A model generated the notes under the pieces. The model did not search any database. It was not told the DNA's origin and saw only the letters and a program-made list of their open reading frames with translations. A DNA stretch of 64,000 nucleotides from UBA7803 sp041395905 (lineage in GTDB: Bacteria; Pseudomonadota; Gammaproteobacteria; Pseudomonadales; Azotimanducaceae): positions 124,001 to 188,000 of the forward strand of contig JAWKZP010000008.1 in assembly GCA_041395905.1 (NCBI GenBank). The letters are read 5' to 3'. This document shows, piece after piece, positions 52,264-60,793 of the stretch (within the stretch, counting starts at the first letter, position 1; each line of letters begins with the position of its first letter). Both the position numbers and the translations under genes were made by a program.

Positions 52264-53257
52264 CCTCAGCCTGTTCGGTCGCCGTAGGCTCGGACTGGCG
52301 CTGGCCGCCCTTCTGCTGTTCGCCTGCAGCCCAGGAGTTTGGGCCCACGAAGTGCGCCCGGCCTACCTGCAGATCACCGAGCACGAGCCCGGGACCTTCG
52401 AAGTCGTCTGGAAGCAGCCGATCCTCGGTGACCGCCGGTTGCCGCTGGATCCGGTGCTGCCCGAGGCCTGCGCCGAGGTCGGGCAGACGGCGTTCGAAAA
52501 CACCGGATCCGCGCTGCTGCAGCGCTGGACGGTGCGCTGCGACATGCGTGCCGGCGAGGTGCGCATCAGCGGTCTGTCACGGACCCTCACCGACGTGATG
52601 CTGGAGATCAGCTACCAGGACGGCGACAGCGTGCGCCAGCTGCTGCGGCCGTCCCAGCCGAGTCTGGATCTCAGCGACCCCGCACCGCCGGTGGCTACCT
52701 ACCTGCTGTTTGGCGTAGAGCACCTCCTGTTCGGCATCGATCACATACTGTTCGTGGTCGGCCTGGTGCTGTTCATAGGCAACCCCTGGATGCTGCTGAA
52801 GACCATCACCTCATTCACCGTCGCTCACAGCGTCACGCTGGCGCTGTCGGTGCTGGGCCTGGTACGGCTGCCCCAGGCACCCGTGGAAGCTGTCATCGCG
52901 CTGTCGATCCTGTTTCTGGCGCGGGAGCTGATGGTCGAGAAGGAACAGCAGTCACGGATCATGCAGATACGTCCCTGGGTAATCGCGTTCGCCTTCGGGC
53001 TGCTGCACGGATTCGGGTTCGCCGGAGCGCTGGCCGACATCGGCCTGCCCCGGGCACAACTGGCGACGTCGCTGTTCCTGTTCAACGTCGGCATCGAGCT
53101 GGGGCAACTGCTGATCATCGGCCTGGTGCTCGCCACCCTGTGGCTGGCGGCACGGCTGTGGCAGGAGCGCGCGCATCTGCTGACCCGGGCCTTTGCCGGC
53201 GGGGTCGGCTGCCTGGCGGCATTCTGGACCATCGACCGCGTGCTGCTGATCGGTTGA
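52250..53257 (+). CDS. HupE/UreJ family membrane protein
   Basis: 335 residues. A signal peptide (LALAALLLFACSPGVWAHEVRPAYL) leads to a periplasmic beta domain of about 110 residues, then the HupE/UreJ TM domain. This domain shows FGVEHLLFGIDHILFVVGLVLF, SFTVAHSVTLALSVLG and FAFGLLHGFGFAGALADIG, whose His and Asp residues suggest metal transport as in nickel/cobalt HupE/UreJ. Start ATG 52250 overlaps the PpiC gene by 14 bases. Which metal it moves cannot be told; no nickel enzyme is encoded nearby. Confidence 0.87.
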   Translation: MPGPDLSLFGRRRLGLALAALLLFACSPGVWAHEVRPAYLQITEHEPGTFEVVWKQPILGDRRLPLDPVLPEACAEVGQTAFENTGSALLQRWTVRCDMRAGEVRISGLSRTLTDVMLEISYQDGDSVRQLLRPSQPSLDLSDPAPPVATYLLFGVEHLLFGIDHILFVVGLVLFIGNPWMLLKTITSFTVAHSVTLALSVLGLVRLPQAPVEAVIALSILFLARELMVEKEQQSRIMQIRPWVIAFAFGLLHGFGFAGALADIGLPRAQLATSLFLFNVGIELGQLLIIGLVLATLWLAARLWQERAHLLTRAFAGGVGCLAAFWTIDRVLLIG

Positions 53258-53349
53258 CGTGCGCCAGTCGGCGCCCGGGCGGCGTTGAGAGGTGTCGCCC
53301 GTTCACGTATAACAGCCGGCGAACCACGCGATCATCGAGGGGAGTCGAG

Positions 53350-54564
53350 ATGAAAGGAATCGCAACCGTCATGGCGTGCCTGCTGCTGGCCGCCTGTTCA
53401 CCCTCCGGCGAGAAGCAGGCCGCCGAGCCCGCAAAGCCCTACGAGGAGCAACTGCGCCTGGCGCTGGAAACGGCCGAACCCGGTGACGTCATCACCGTGC
53501 CCGAGGGAACCTACCAGTTCACCCGCAGCCTGACGCTCAACACCAGCGGCGTCACGCTGCGCGGCGCCGGCATGGACCGATCGGTGCTCAGCTTCAAAAA
53601 CCAGGTTGCCGGCGCCGAAGGCCTGCTGGTGAATGCCAGCGACTTCACCATCGAAGATCTCGCCATCGAGGACACCATCGGCGATGCCCTGAAGGTCAAT
53701 GAAGGCAAGAACATCGTAATCCGGCGGGTGCGCACCGAGTGGACCGACGGGCCGAGCACGGACAACGGCGCCTACGGCATCTACCCGGTGCAGACGGAGA
53801 ACACTCTGATCGAGGGATCGGTGGCCATCGGCGCGTCGGACGCGGGCATCTACGTGGGCCAATCACGCAACATCGTCGTGCGCAACAATCGGGCCGAACA
53901 CAACGTGGCGGGCATCGAGATCGAAAACTCGGTTGCCGCCGACGTCTACGGCAATGTGGCCACGGCCAACACCGGCGGCATTCTGGTGTTCAACATGCCC
54001 GATCTGCCGGTCTCCGGGCACAGCACGCGGGTCTTCGACAACGACATCACGGGCAACAACACGCCCAACTTCGGCCTGCCGGGCAGCGCCGTTTCCGGCG
54101 TGCCCGCAGGCTCCGGCGTGGTGATCAATTCCAACGACAAGGTGGAGATCTTCGACAACCGGATCGGCGACAACCAGACCGCCAACGTGCTGATCTCGAG
54201 CCTGTTCAGTGCCGCGTATTCCTCGGAGCGCGAGCCCGCTGCCGGCTTCGACCCCTACCCCGAGACCATCTACATCTACGGCAACCAATTCTCGCCGGGC
54301 GGCAACGCTCCCGACCGGGATGCGCTGGAGGCCCTGCGTCAGGCGGCCTTCGGCGCCGACGGTCGGCTGCCGGACATCATCTGGGACGGCGTGGTGGATC
54401 CGGCCAAGAGCGGCCCGGACCTGGCGATCTGCATCGACAACGGCGCAGCGACCTTCATGAATGTCGACGCCCAGCACGACTATCAAAACCCCTCGACCGA
54501 CATGACCGCGCACGCCTGCAGCCTGCCGAAGCTGCCGCCGGTGGACCTGGCCGCGGCCGGCTGA
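53350..54564 (+). CDS. Parallel beta-helix repeat lipoprotein
   Basis: 404 residues. Lipoprotein signal with lipobox LAAC (ATVMACLLLAAC). The start of the mature protein (EEQLRLALETAEPGDVITVPEGTYQFTRSLTLNTSGVTLRGAG) is the typical opening of a right-handed beta-helix, and many coils follow with N-I-V-I/V-R-N patterns (SRNIVVRNNRAEHNVAGIEIENSVAADVYGN). This type is regularly paired with SO2930-type dihaem cytochromes, as here with a 9-base gap. The pair probably forms an outer-membrane or periplasmic redox or binding complex; function unknown. Confidence 0.86.
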   Translation: MKGIATVMACLLLAACSPSGEKQAAEPAKPYEEQLRLALETAEPGDVITVPEGTYQFTRSLTLNTSGVTLRGAGMDRSVLSFKNQVAGAEGLLVNASDFTIEDLAIEDTIGDALKVNEGKNIVIRRVRTEWTDGPSTDNGAYGIYPVQTENTLIEGSVAIGASDAGIYVGQSRNIVVRNNRAEHNVAGIEIENSVAADVYGNVATANTGGILVFNMPDLPVSGHSTRVFDNDITGNNTPNFGLPGSAVSGVPAGSGVVINSNDKVEIFDNRIGDNQTANVLISSLFSAAYSSEREPAAGFDPYPETIYIYGNQFSPGGNAPDRDALEALRQAAFGADGRLPDIIWDGVVDPAKSGPDLAICIDNGAATFMNVDAQHDYQNPSTDMTAHACSLPKLPPVDLAAAG

Positions 54565-54573
54565 GCGGGCACG

Positions 54574-55686
54574 GTGAAGGGCAGCCTGCGCATCGTCGCC
54601 TGGTGCACTGCCGGGCTGCTGTGGGCGCTGCTGACGGCCTGTCAGCGCCCGCAGACGGTCGCCTTTCACGATGCCGACGCCTATCCCGAGCAACTATCCG
54701 GCTGGGGCGTCATACGCAAGCACAACGGCGCCCTCGCGCTCGGCGAGGGCGTGGTGGCATACGACATCAACACCCCGCTGTTCACCGACTACGCGCTGAA
54801 GCTGCGTACGGTCTATCTGCCTCCAGGCCAGCACGCGGTGTACGACGAAAACGACAGCTTCGAATTCCCCGTCGGCACGATCATTTCCAAGACCTTCTTC
54901 TATCCGGTCGAGGGCGGGGTCCTGCAGCCGGTTTCCAGCTGGGATGGCGACCCGGCGTCGATCGACCTCGATCGCTACGAGATCATCGAGACGCGCCTGC
55001 TGGTGCGCCAGGCACACGGCTGGGACGCTCTGCCTTACGTGTGGCACGGTGACGATGCCTACCTGTCCATAACCGGCGCGCTCGAGCCCAGGCAGATCGC
55101 ACTGCCCGAGGGCGTGCGCAGCTTTCCGTACGTCGTGCCGACGCGCAACGAGTGCGCGGGCTGTCACGCCACGAACCACAGCAGCGGCTCGCTGATGCCC
55201 ATCGGCCCCAAGGCGCGCCACCTGAACCGTCCCTACGCCGGGCGCGGCGAAAATCAGCTCACCGCGTGGAGCCGGCGCGGGCTGCTCGAAGGCGCGCCGC
55301 CAGCGCAGTCAGCGCCACGGGAGGCGCTCTGGAACGACCCGCAGCAGCCGCTCGAGGCACGCGCCCGCGCCTACCTCGACAGCAACTGCGGACATTGTCA
55401 CAACCCCCACGGCGCGGCGGACACCTCCGGTCTCTGGCTCGACGCCCAGACGGTGGCGTTCCGTCCACGCGGTTTCTGCAAGCCGCCCATCGCAGCGGGA
55501 CGCGGTACCGGCGGGCGCTCCTATTCCGTGGTACCGGGCCGGCCCGACGCTTCGATTCTGCTGTTCCGAATGCAGACGGACGATCCCGGCAGCCGCATGC
55601 CAGAAGCCGGACGTTCCCTGGTGCACCGCGAGGGCGTGCAGCTGATCCGGGATTGGATTCAGAGTCTGGACGGCGACTGCGTCTAG
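54574..55686 (+). CDS. SO2930-family dihaem c-type cytochrome lipoprotein
   Basis: 370 residues. Lipobox LTAC (TAGLLWALLTAC). Two haem motifs are visible: NECAGCHATNH and SNCGHCHNPHG. Before them, YDINTPLFTDYALKLRTVYLPPGQ and FPVGTIISKTFFYPVEG form the family-specific beta domain. The C-terminus (SILLFRMQTDDPGSRMPEAGRSLVHREGVQLIRDWI) carries a likely Met ligand. GTG 54574 starts 9 bases after the beta-helix gene, so the two are co-transcribed. Electron partner unknown. Confidence 0.87.
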   Translation: MKGSLRIVAWCTAGLLWALLTACQRPQTVAFHDADAYPEQLSGWGVIRKHNGALALGEGVVAYDINTPLFTDYALKLRTVYLPPGQHAVYDENDSFEFPVGTIISKTFFYPVEGGVLQPVSSWDGDPASIDLDRYEIIETRLLVRQAHGWDALPYVWHGDDAYLSITGALEPRQIALPEGVRSFPYVVPTRNECAGCHATNHSSGSLMPIGPKARHLNRPYAGRGENQLTAWSRRGLLEGAPPAQSAPREALWNDPQQPLEARARAYLDSNCGHCHNPHGAADTSGLWLDAQTVAFRPRGFCKPPIAAGRGTGGRSYSVVPGRPDASILLFRMQTDDPGSRMPEAGRSLVHREGVQLIRDWIQSLDGDCV

Positions 55687-55747
55687 CGCGCCGCGCGGCA
55701 CGTTCCGCGCTCGCCGGCGGACGCGTCGCGGCGGCGACGGGCCGGCA

Positions 55748-56185
55748 TCAGCGCGGCCGGTAGACGAAGCGCCGCGACAGCAGGAAGTTGCTGGCCGTCG
55801 CTGTCATGGCACCGAGTGTCATCGACACCAGCGGCGCATGACGCAGCGGTCCCAGCACCAGAATGCCGTACACGCCGATGCTGAGCGCCGCCCCGAGCAC
55901 CTGAATGAGCACGTAGCCGGTGAAGTTTGCCCGTCGCACCGATGCGCCGAAGGTGTAACGGGCATGCATCACGAACGTGCAGCTGACGGCCACCAGGAAG
56001 GCGAACAGTCGGGTGCCGAGCAGTTGCCCGGTGGTCTGGTTCCAGCCGAGGCCGTAGAGCAGGCTCGCCAGCACCGACATGTCGACGCCGAAGCCGATGG
56101 CGCCCACCTGCAGAAAGCGCCACAGCTGGCGCTTGACCTGGCCGCGATATTCGCCAGGCGTGCCAGCCTCTGAGGGTTCGGCCAT
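55748..56185 (-). CDS. GtrA family membrane protein
   Basis: 145 residues with four TM helices: FLQVGAIGFGVDMSVLASLLYGLG, LLGTRLFAFLVAVSCTFVMHARYTF, YVLIQVLGAALSIGVYGILVLG and SMTLGAMTATASNFLLSRRFVYR, the GtrA signature. GtrA proteins are linked to flipping polyprenyl-linked sugars. Start ATG 56185 chosen, 8 bases after the upstream stop. Last gene of a minus-strand trio with a GPH transporter; no glycosyltransferase is adjacent. Confidence 0.87.
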   Translation of the reverse strand: MAEPSEAGTPGEYRGQVKRQLWRFLQVGAIGFGVDMSVLASLLYGLGWNQTTGQLLGTRLFAFLVAVSCTFVMHARYTFGASVRRANFTGYVLIQVLGAALSIGVYGILVLGPLRHAPLVSMTLGAMTATASNFLLSRRFVYRPR

Positions 56186-56193
56186 GGGCGCGC

Positions 56194-56694
56194 TCAGTCG
56201 CCGCGGGATCGGCGCTGCAGCTTCGCGGCCCGCAGCTCGGGAAACCAGGCTTCGAGGCGCGCCCGCAGCAGGTGCTCGAAGAGCAGATACCCGGCGAGCA
56301 GCGCCGGCAGCGCCCACACATCCATGACGTCCAGCAGCAGCAGCGGCCAGATCAGCGCCAGCACCCCGTTGACGAACGACTGCACCCCGAGACGCAGGAC
56401 GTAGTCGATGATTTCGCTGGTGAAAAAGCTCACCACGCCGTCGCTCTCATACATGTTCGAGACGATCAGCCGCACTTCCAGAATGCTGAACGTAACCAGG
56501 TAACCGAGGCCATAGAAACCGCCGCCGCGCGTGCTCCAGATATCCAGTACCGCCCCACGCACCAGAGGACCCGCCGCCCGGGGGTCGCGACGCAGCGCAT
56601 CGAGATTGCGCCGGAGCCGCGCCCAGCGTCCGGGGCGCGGCGCCCGGGCGCGACCGGGTGCAGCGTCCCCGCGCGGTTGCCGGTCACCCGCCAC
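56194..56694 (-). CDS. Small membrane protein of unknown function
   Basis: 166 residues. The first ~45 are basic and cytosolic (PGRWARLRRNLDALRRDP), followed by three or four hydrophobic segments (FYGLGYLVTFSILEVRLIV, FVNGVLALIWPLLLLDVM, WALPALLAGYLLFEHLL) and a basic tail. No family recognised. GTG 56694 overlaps the 3' end of the GPH transporter gene by 11 bases, so it is coupled to it, and GtrA follows 8 bases later. Confidence 0.68.
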   Translation of the reverse strand: MAGDRQPRGDAAPGRARAPRPGRWARLRRNLDALRRDPRAAGPLVRGAVLDIWSTRGGGFYGLGYLVTFSILEVRLIVSNMYESDGVVSFFTSEIIDYVLRLGVQSFVNGVLALIWPLLLLDVMDVWALPALLAGYLLFEHLLRARLEAWFPELRAAKLQRRSRGD

Positions 56695-58147
56695 CCGCCG
56701 TCGCCTCGCGGCGCTGATTCAGCGCCTGCACGATCTCCGCATGGCGATGCCTGTTGAGATGATGCTTGGAGTAGCAATACACGGACACCACGGCGAAGCC
56801 GGCGACGATGGGCCCGTAGATGAGCCCGAGCCAGGTGAGCGTCTCGGGCGGCACGTCGGCGGCAGTCTGGATGGCAACGCCGCGCGGCCAGCTGATCAGG
56901 TCCAGCGCCACGCCGCCGACCACGTTGCCGATGCCCGTGGTGAATTTGCCCGAGAACGAGACCGAGGCGAAGAAGATGCCCTCCTGACGCTTGCCGGTGG
57001 CGAGCTCGTGCTCGTCGACGATGTCCGCAACCATGGAACCGAAGGTCACCAGAGCCTGCACCACGCCCGCGCCCTGCACGAACTTGACCAGCACCAGCGT
57101 CGTCACGAGCTCAGTGGTTCCATTCTCCGGAAACAGATCCAGCAGGCGCAGAACGACGGGCACGATCTGGCAGATTGCCCACCAGGCAGTCCCGACCACG
57201 ATCGACGGCTTCTTGTCGAACAGCTCGTTGAGCTTTCGCGAGAACAGCGCCCCGGCCATGATTCCGAGGGGATAGGCCGCAAAGAACGCGATGTTGTCCG
57301 CGCTCGTCAGCTCCCAGAAGTAAGTGTTCATGTGCAGATTGAGCGCGCCATCCACGCCCACCATCATGAACACGATGAGCACGCCCGCGAACAGCCAGGC
57401 AAACGACCGGTTCGACAGCGCTATGCGAATCTCCAGCCAGGTGCGCCTCAACGCACCGATGACCGTCACCGGCTCTACCGGCCCGCGCGGCTGCGGCAGC
57501 CGTGGAATCTGCGACCGGGTACCCCAGGCGGACGCGAGAATGCTGCCGACCATGAGCACCGCCAGCGTCAACGCAAACGGACTGTAGGCATCGGCCCGGA
57601 ACTGACCGTGCGGGAACTCCTCGCTGGCATAGAAGAACAGGCCGAAACCGATCACGTACGAAAGCAGCCCACCGAAGGTGCTGAAGAACTGACGGAACGC
57701 CACGACGGTGGTGCGTTCCTCGAAGTTGGTGGACAGCTCAGCGCCCAGCGCGATGTGCGGCACGTGGTACAGCGTCATGGCGGTACGGGTGAGCACGGCA
57801 AAGGTCAGCAGCCACAGGAACAGCTCGAACTCCGGCAGCGCAGGGGGTGTGAAAAGAAAGTAGAACGATACCGCGAGCGGTACGGCGGCCACGAACATGA
57901 ACGGATGGCGCCGGCCCAGCCGCGAACGCCAGTTGTCCGACAGGGAGCCGGCGATGGGATCGGTGATGGCGTCGAACATCAGCGCGATGCCTACGGCGAG
58001 CCCGGCGTAGGTGCCCGACAAGCCGAGCACCTGCACGTAGTAGAAGAACAGGAACACACCGAACGCGCCGTTCTTCAGCCCCTCCCCCGTCTGACCGACC
58101 CCGTAGGTCAGTTTTGTGGCAAAGCTGAGCCTTTGCGCGTCGACCAC
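56684..58147 (-). CDS. MFS transporter of the GPH (MFS_2) type
   Basis: 487 residues, about 12 TM helices. The GPH signature DPIAGSLSDNWRSRLGRRHPFMF and the second motif GKRQEGIFFASVSFSGK are clear. GTG 58147 is chosen because GGAG lies six bases upstream and the product then starts at the family N-terminus (AQRLSFATKLTYGVGQTGEG). A paralogue of the transporter at 16013-17446, with the same hallmark strings but different loops. Substrate unknown. Divergent from the thioesterase gene. Confidence 0.9.
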   Translation of the reverse strand: MVDAQRLSFATKLTYGVGQTGEGLKNGAFGVFLFFYYVQVLGLSGTYAGLAVGIALMFDAITDPIAGSLSDNWRSRLGRRHPFMFVAAVPLAVSFYFLFTPPALPEFELFLWLLTFAVLTRTAMTLYHVPHIALGAELSTNFEERTTVVAFRQFFSTFGGLLSYVIGFGLFFYASEEFPHGQFRADAYSPFALTLAVLMVGSILASAWGTRSQIPRLPQPRGPVEPVTVIGALRRTWLEIRIALSNRSFAWLFAGVLIVFMMVGVDGALNLHMNTYFWELTSADNIAFFAAYPLGIMAGALFSRKLNELFDKKPSIVVGTAWWAICQIVPVVLRLLDLFPENGTTELVTTLVLVKFVQGAGVVQALVTFGSMVADIVDEHELATGKRQEGIFFASVSFSGKFTTGIGNVVGGVALDLISWPRGVAIQTAADVPPETLTWLGLIYGPIVAGFAVVSVYCYSKHHLNRHRHAEIVQALNQRREATAGGG

Positions 58148-58234
58148 TCTGTTCTCCGCCGCCGATGATGCGCATCGATCATCCGTACTCAGGCGATGGC
58201 GGTCAAGGTAAGATCGGCAGCTACGGGAGGCACC

Positions 58235-58720
58235 ATGCACTTTGACGCGCCCATAGTCTGCCCCGAGCAGAAAGTCGAGCCGGCCTGGATCGACTACAAC
58301 GGTCACATGAACATGGCGTTCTACAACGTCGCATTCGATCGCGGCGTGGACCACCTCTACGATCTGCTCGGCGTCGGCGCCGAGTACGCGCGCTCCGGCG
58401 CAGGCTCGCTGTTCACGATGGAGGTGCACGTGCACTACCTCAACGAGCTGGTGGTGGACGATCCTCTCAGCGTCCGGATCCGTCTGCTCGACTTCGACAG
58501 CAAGCGGCTGCACTTTTTCGAGGAGATGTATCACGCCACCGAGGGCTATCTCGCGGCCACTTCGGAACAGCTGGCGCTGCACGTCGACATGCAGACGCGT
58601 CGATCGGCGCCGCTGCCTGCTGCCGCGCTTTCCCGTGTCGAAGACCTGCTCCGCAGCCATAGCACGCTGCCGCGACCCGAGCAGGTGGGCCATGTCATCG
58701 GCATACCGGCCAGGCGCTGA
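58235..58720 (+). CDS. Hot-dog fold acyl-CoA thioesterase
   Basis: 161 residues. VEPAWIDYNGHMNMAFYNVAFDRGVDHLYDLLG is the 4HBT-like active-site helix (D-Y-N-G-H-M-N), and TMEVHVHYLNELVVDDPLSVRIRLLDFDSKRLHFFEEMYH is the central strand pair. Close relatives include thioesterases linked to carnitine metabolism. ATG 58235 with GGGAGG four bases upstream is the start. It precedes fumC by 18 bases; a shared transcript is likely. Confidence 0.85.
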   Translation: MHFDAPIVCPEQKVEPAWIDYNGHMNMAFYNVAFDRGVDHLYDLLGVGAEYARSGAGSLFTMEVHVHYLNELVVDDPLSVRIRLLDFDSKRLHFFEEMYHATEGYLAATSEQLALHVDMQTRRSAPLPAAALSRVEDLLRSHSTLPRPEQVGHVIGIPARR

Positions 58721-58738
58721 CAGCAGGGGAACGCGGCA

Positions 58739-60130
58739 ATGGCAGAGGTTCGACAGGAACAGGACAGTCTCGGCACGATCGACGTCCCGATGGACGCCTA
58801 CTGGGGCGCACAGACTCAGCGGAGCCTCGAGAACTTTCCGATCGGCACCGAGAAGATGCCGCAGGAGCTCATCGAGGCCTACGCGCTGGTGAAGAAAGCG
58901 GCCGCGCTCAGCAACGCCGAGCTCGGTGTCATAGCGGCAGAAACCGCGCACGCCATCGGCACGGCCTGTGATGAGATCCGTGCCGGCGGACTGGCCGATC
59001 AGTTTCCTCTGGCGGTGTGGCAGACGGGTTCGGGGACCCAGACCAACATGAACCTCAACGAGGTGCTCGCCAATCGGGCCACCGAGCTGCTCGGCGGAGA
59101 TTTTCGCCGCGATCGGCTCGTGCATCCGAACGACCAGGTCAATGCAAGCCAGAGCTCCAATGACACCTTTCCCACGGCCATGCACGTCGCCGCCTACAGC
59201 CTGATCGAAGCGCGCCTGCTTCCAGCGGTGGCGGCGTTGCAGCGCACGCTCGAAAGCAAAGCCAGCGACTACAGCAGCATCATCAAGACCGGGCGTACTC
59301 ATCTGATGGACGCGACGCCAATGACCCTGGGGCAGGAATTCGGCGGCTACGCCAGCCAGCTGGCGCACGGCCGCCGCGCGCTTCGCGACAGCCTGTCGCG
59401 CCTGGCCGAGCTCGCCCTGGGCGGGACGGCCGTCGGGACGGGGCTGAACGCTCCCGCCGGATTCGCCGAACGCGCCATTGGCCACCTGGTGCGCCTGACC
59501 GGCCTGCCGTTCGTGGCGGCCGAGAACCGCTTCGAGGCGCTTTCCGCCCACGACGCCATGGTGGAGATCAGCGGCGCCTTGCGTCGTCTCGCGGTAAGCC
59601 TCATGCACATCGCCAACCAGATCCGTCTCCTGGCCAGCGGGCCCCGCACCGGTCTCGCCGAGCTGATCCTGCCTGCCAACGAGCCCGGCAGTTCGATCAT
59701 GCCGGGAAAGGTGAATCCAACCCAGTGCGAAGCGCTGGCCATGGTCTGCGCGCAGGTCGTGGGCAACGACGCAACGGTTACGCTCGCCGGAAGCCACGGC
59801 CACCTGCAGCTGAACACCTTCAAGCCGGTCATGGCGTTCAACGTGCTGCAGAGCGCGCGGCTGCTGGCAGACGCGTGCGTGAGCTTCGAGCTGCGCTGTG
59901 TGCGGGGTATCGTGCCGAACCTGAAGCGCATCGACGCGCTGCGCTCGAGCAGCCTCATGCTGGTGACGGCGCTGACGCCGCACATCGGTTACGACAAGGC
60001 GGCGCAGATCGCCAAGAAGGCACACGCGGAGGACCTCACACTCAGAGAAGCCGCCCTCGCCCTCGGCTATCTCAGCGCGGAGGACTTCGACCGCCTGGCC
60101 GACCCTGCCCGCATGCTGGGGCCCCAGTAG
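58739..60130 (+). CDS. fumC: Fumarate hydratase class II
   Basis: 463 residues. It interconverts fumarate and malate in the citric acid cycle without an iron-sulfur cluster. Motifs are DAYWGAQTQRSLENFPIG, VWQTGSGTQTNMNLNEV, NDQVNASQSSNDTFPTAMH, TGRTHLMDATPMTLGQEF and the signature GSSIMPGKVNPTQCEA. Length equals E. coli FumC. Being oxygen-stable, it fits beside the oxidative-stress genes that follow. Confidence 0.96.
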   Translation: MAEVRQEQDSLGTIDVPMDAYWGAQTQRSLENFPIGTEKMPQELIEAYALVKKAAALSNAELGVIAAETAHAIGTACDEIRAGGLADQFPLAVWQTGSGTQTNMNLNEVLANRATELLGGDFRRDRLVHPNDQVNASQSSNDTFPTAMHVAAYSLIEARLLPAVAALQRTLESKASDYSSIIKTGRTHLMDATPMTLGQEFGGYASQLAHGRRALRDSLSRLAELALGGTAVGTGLNAPAGFAERAIGHLVRLTGLPFVAAENRFEALSAHDAMVEISGALRRLAVSLMHIANQIRLLASGPRTGLAELILPANEPGSSIMPGKVNPTQCEALAMVCAQVVGNDATVTLAGSHGHLQLNTFKPVMAFNVLQSARLLADACVSFELRCVRGIVPNLKRIDALRSSSLMLVTALTPHIGYDKAAQIAKKAHAEDLTLREAALALGYLSAEDFDRLADPARMLGPQ

Positions 60131-60167
60131 CGGCCCACCAGCGTGCTGCCGCGCCGGGAAACGGTTC

Positions 60168-60204
60168 ATAGTCTTTCTCAATCGTTCCGTTAGGAACAAT
60201 TCAT
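60168..60204 (+). promoter_or_regulatory. OxyR-like binding site
   Basis: ATAG-N7-CAAT-N7-TTAG-N7-TCAT with exact 7-base spacers: 12 of 16 positions match the OxyR pattern ATAG-N7-CTAT-N7-ATAG-N7-CTAT. It ends directly before the -35 hexamer of the dps promoter, the usual place for OxyR activation. An overlapping GTTCC-gtta-GGAAC palindrome (60184-60197) is an alternative reading. Confidence 0.5.
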
Positions 60205-60233
60205 TTCACGAATGTTCGGCGACTCCGTAGAGT
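60205..60233 (+). promoter_or_regulatory. Predicted dps promoter
   Basis: TTCACG (60205-60210), 17-base spacer, TAGAGT (60228-60233); each hexamer matches the sigma-70 consensus at 4 of 6 positions. ATG of dps is at 60265. Confidence 0.45.
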
Positions 60234-60264
60234 GATCCCGGTCAGTTGCTTACGGAGATCGCTC

Positions 60265-60741
60265 ATGGACATCAACATCGGCATACCGGCAGCACAGCGG
60301 GAAGCCATCGCGGGAGGCCTGTCGCGTCTTCTGGCGGACACGTACACCCTCTACCTCAAGACCCACAACTACCACTGGAACGTGACCGGGCCCCAGTTCG
60401 CCACCCTGCACGGCCTGTTCGAAACCCACTACACGGAACTGGCCCTTGCGGTGGATCAGATCGCCGAGCGAATTCGCGCGCTGGGCCATCGGGCACCCGG
60501 TTCCTACAGGGAGTACGCAGCGCTCAGCTCCATCACCGAGGACGACGACCACCCCGGCGCCCGCGAAATGGTGCAGCGTCTGGTGGCGGGGCAGGAAGCG
60601 GTGGTGCGCACCGCACGGTCGATCTTCCCGACGGTGGAGTCGGCCAGCGACGAGCCCACGGCCGACCTGCTCACCCAGCGCATGCAGGTGCACGAGAAAA
60701 ATGCCTGGATGCTGCGCAGCCTGCTGGAAAACGTTGCCTGA
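60265..60741 (+). CDS. dps: Dps family ferritin-like DNA-protection/iron-storage protein
   Basis: 158 residues. The four-helix bundle opens LADTYTLYLKTHNYHWNVTGPQFATLHGLFETHYTELALAVDQIAERIRALG, which contains the ferroxidase residues shared between dimer subunits (His, His, Glu/Asp, Glu). Dps dodecamers oxidise ferrous iron with peroxide and protect DNA. ATG 60265 follows ACGGAGA. A Prx-Grx fusion gene follows by 52 bases, and both are probably controlled from the OxyR-like box upstream. Confidence 0.92.
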   Translation: MDINIGIPAAQREAIAGGLSRLLADTYTLYLKTHNYHWNVTGPQFATLHGLFETHYTELALAVDQIAERIRALGHRAPGSYREYAALSSITEDDDHPGAREMVQRLVAGQEAVVRTARSIFPTVESASDEPTADLLTQRMQVHEKNAWMLRSLLENVA

Positions 60742-60793
60742 GCGAGATCGCAGGCAGCACACGGAAACACCATCGACACAGGAGATTGAAATC

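Noticed and set aside
58148..60199. Upstream part of a 1171-codon minus-strand frame continuing from the GPH transporter
   Set aside because: The stretch before GTG 58147 is antisense to fumC and the thioesterase gene, and has no conserved sequence; the transporter has its own ribosome site.
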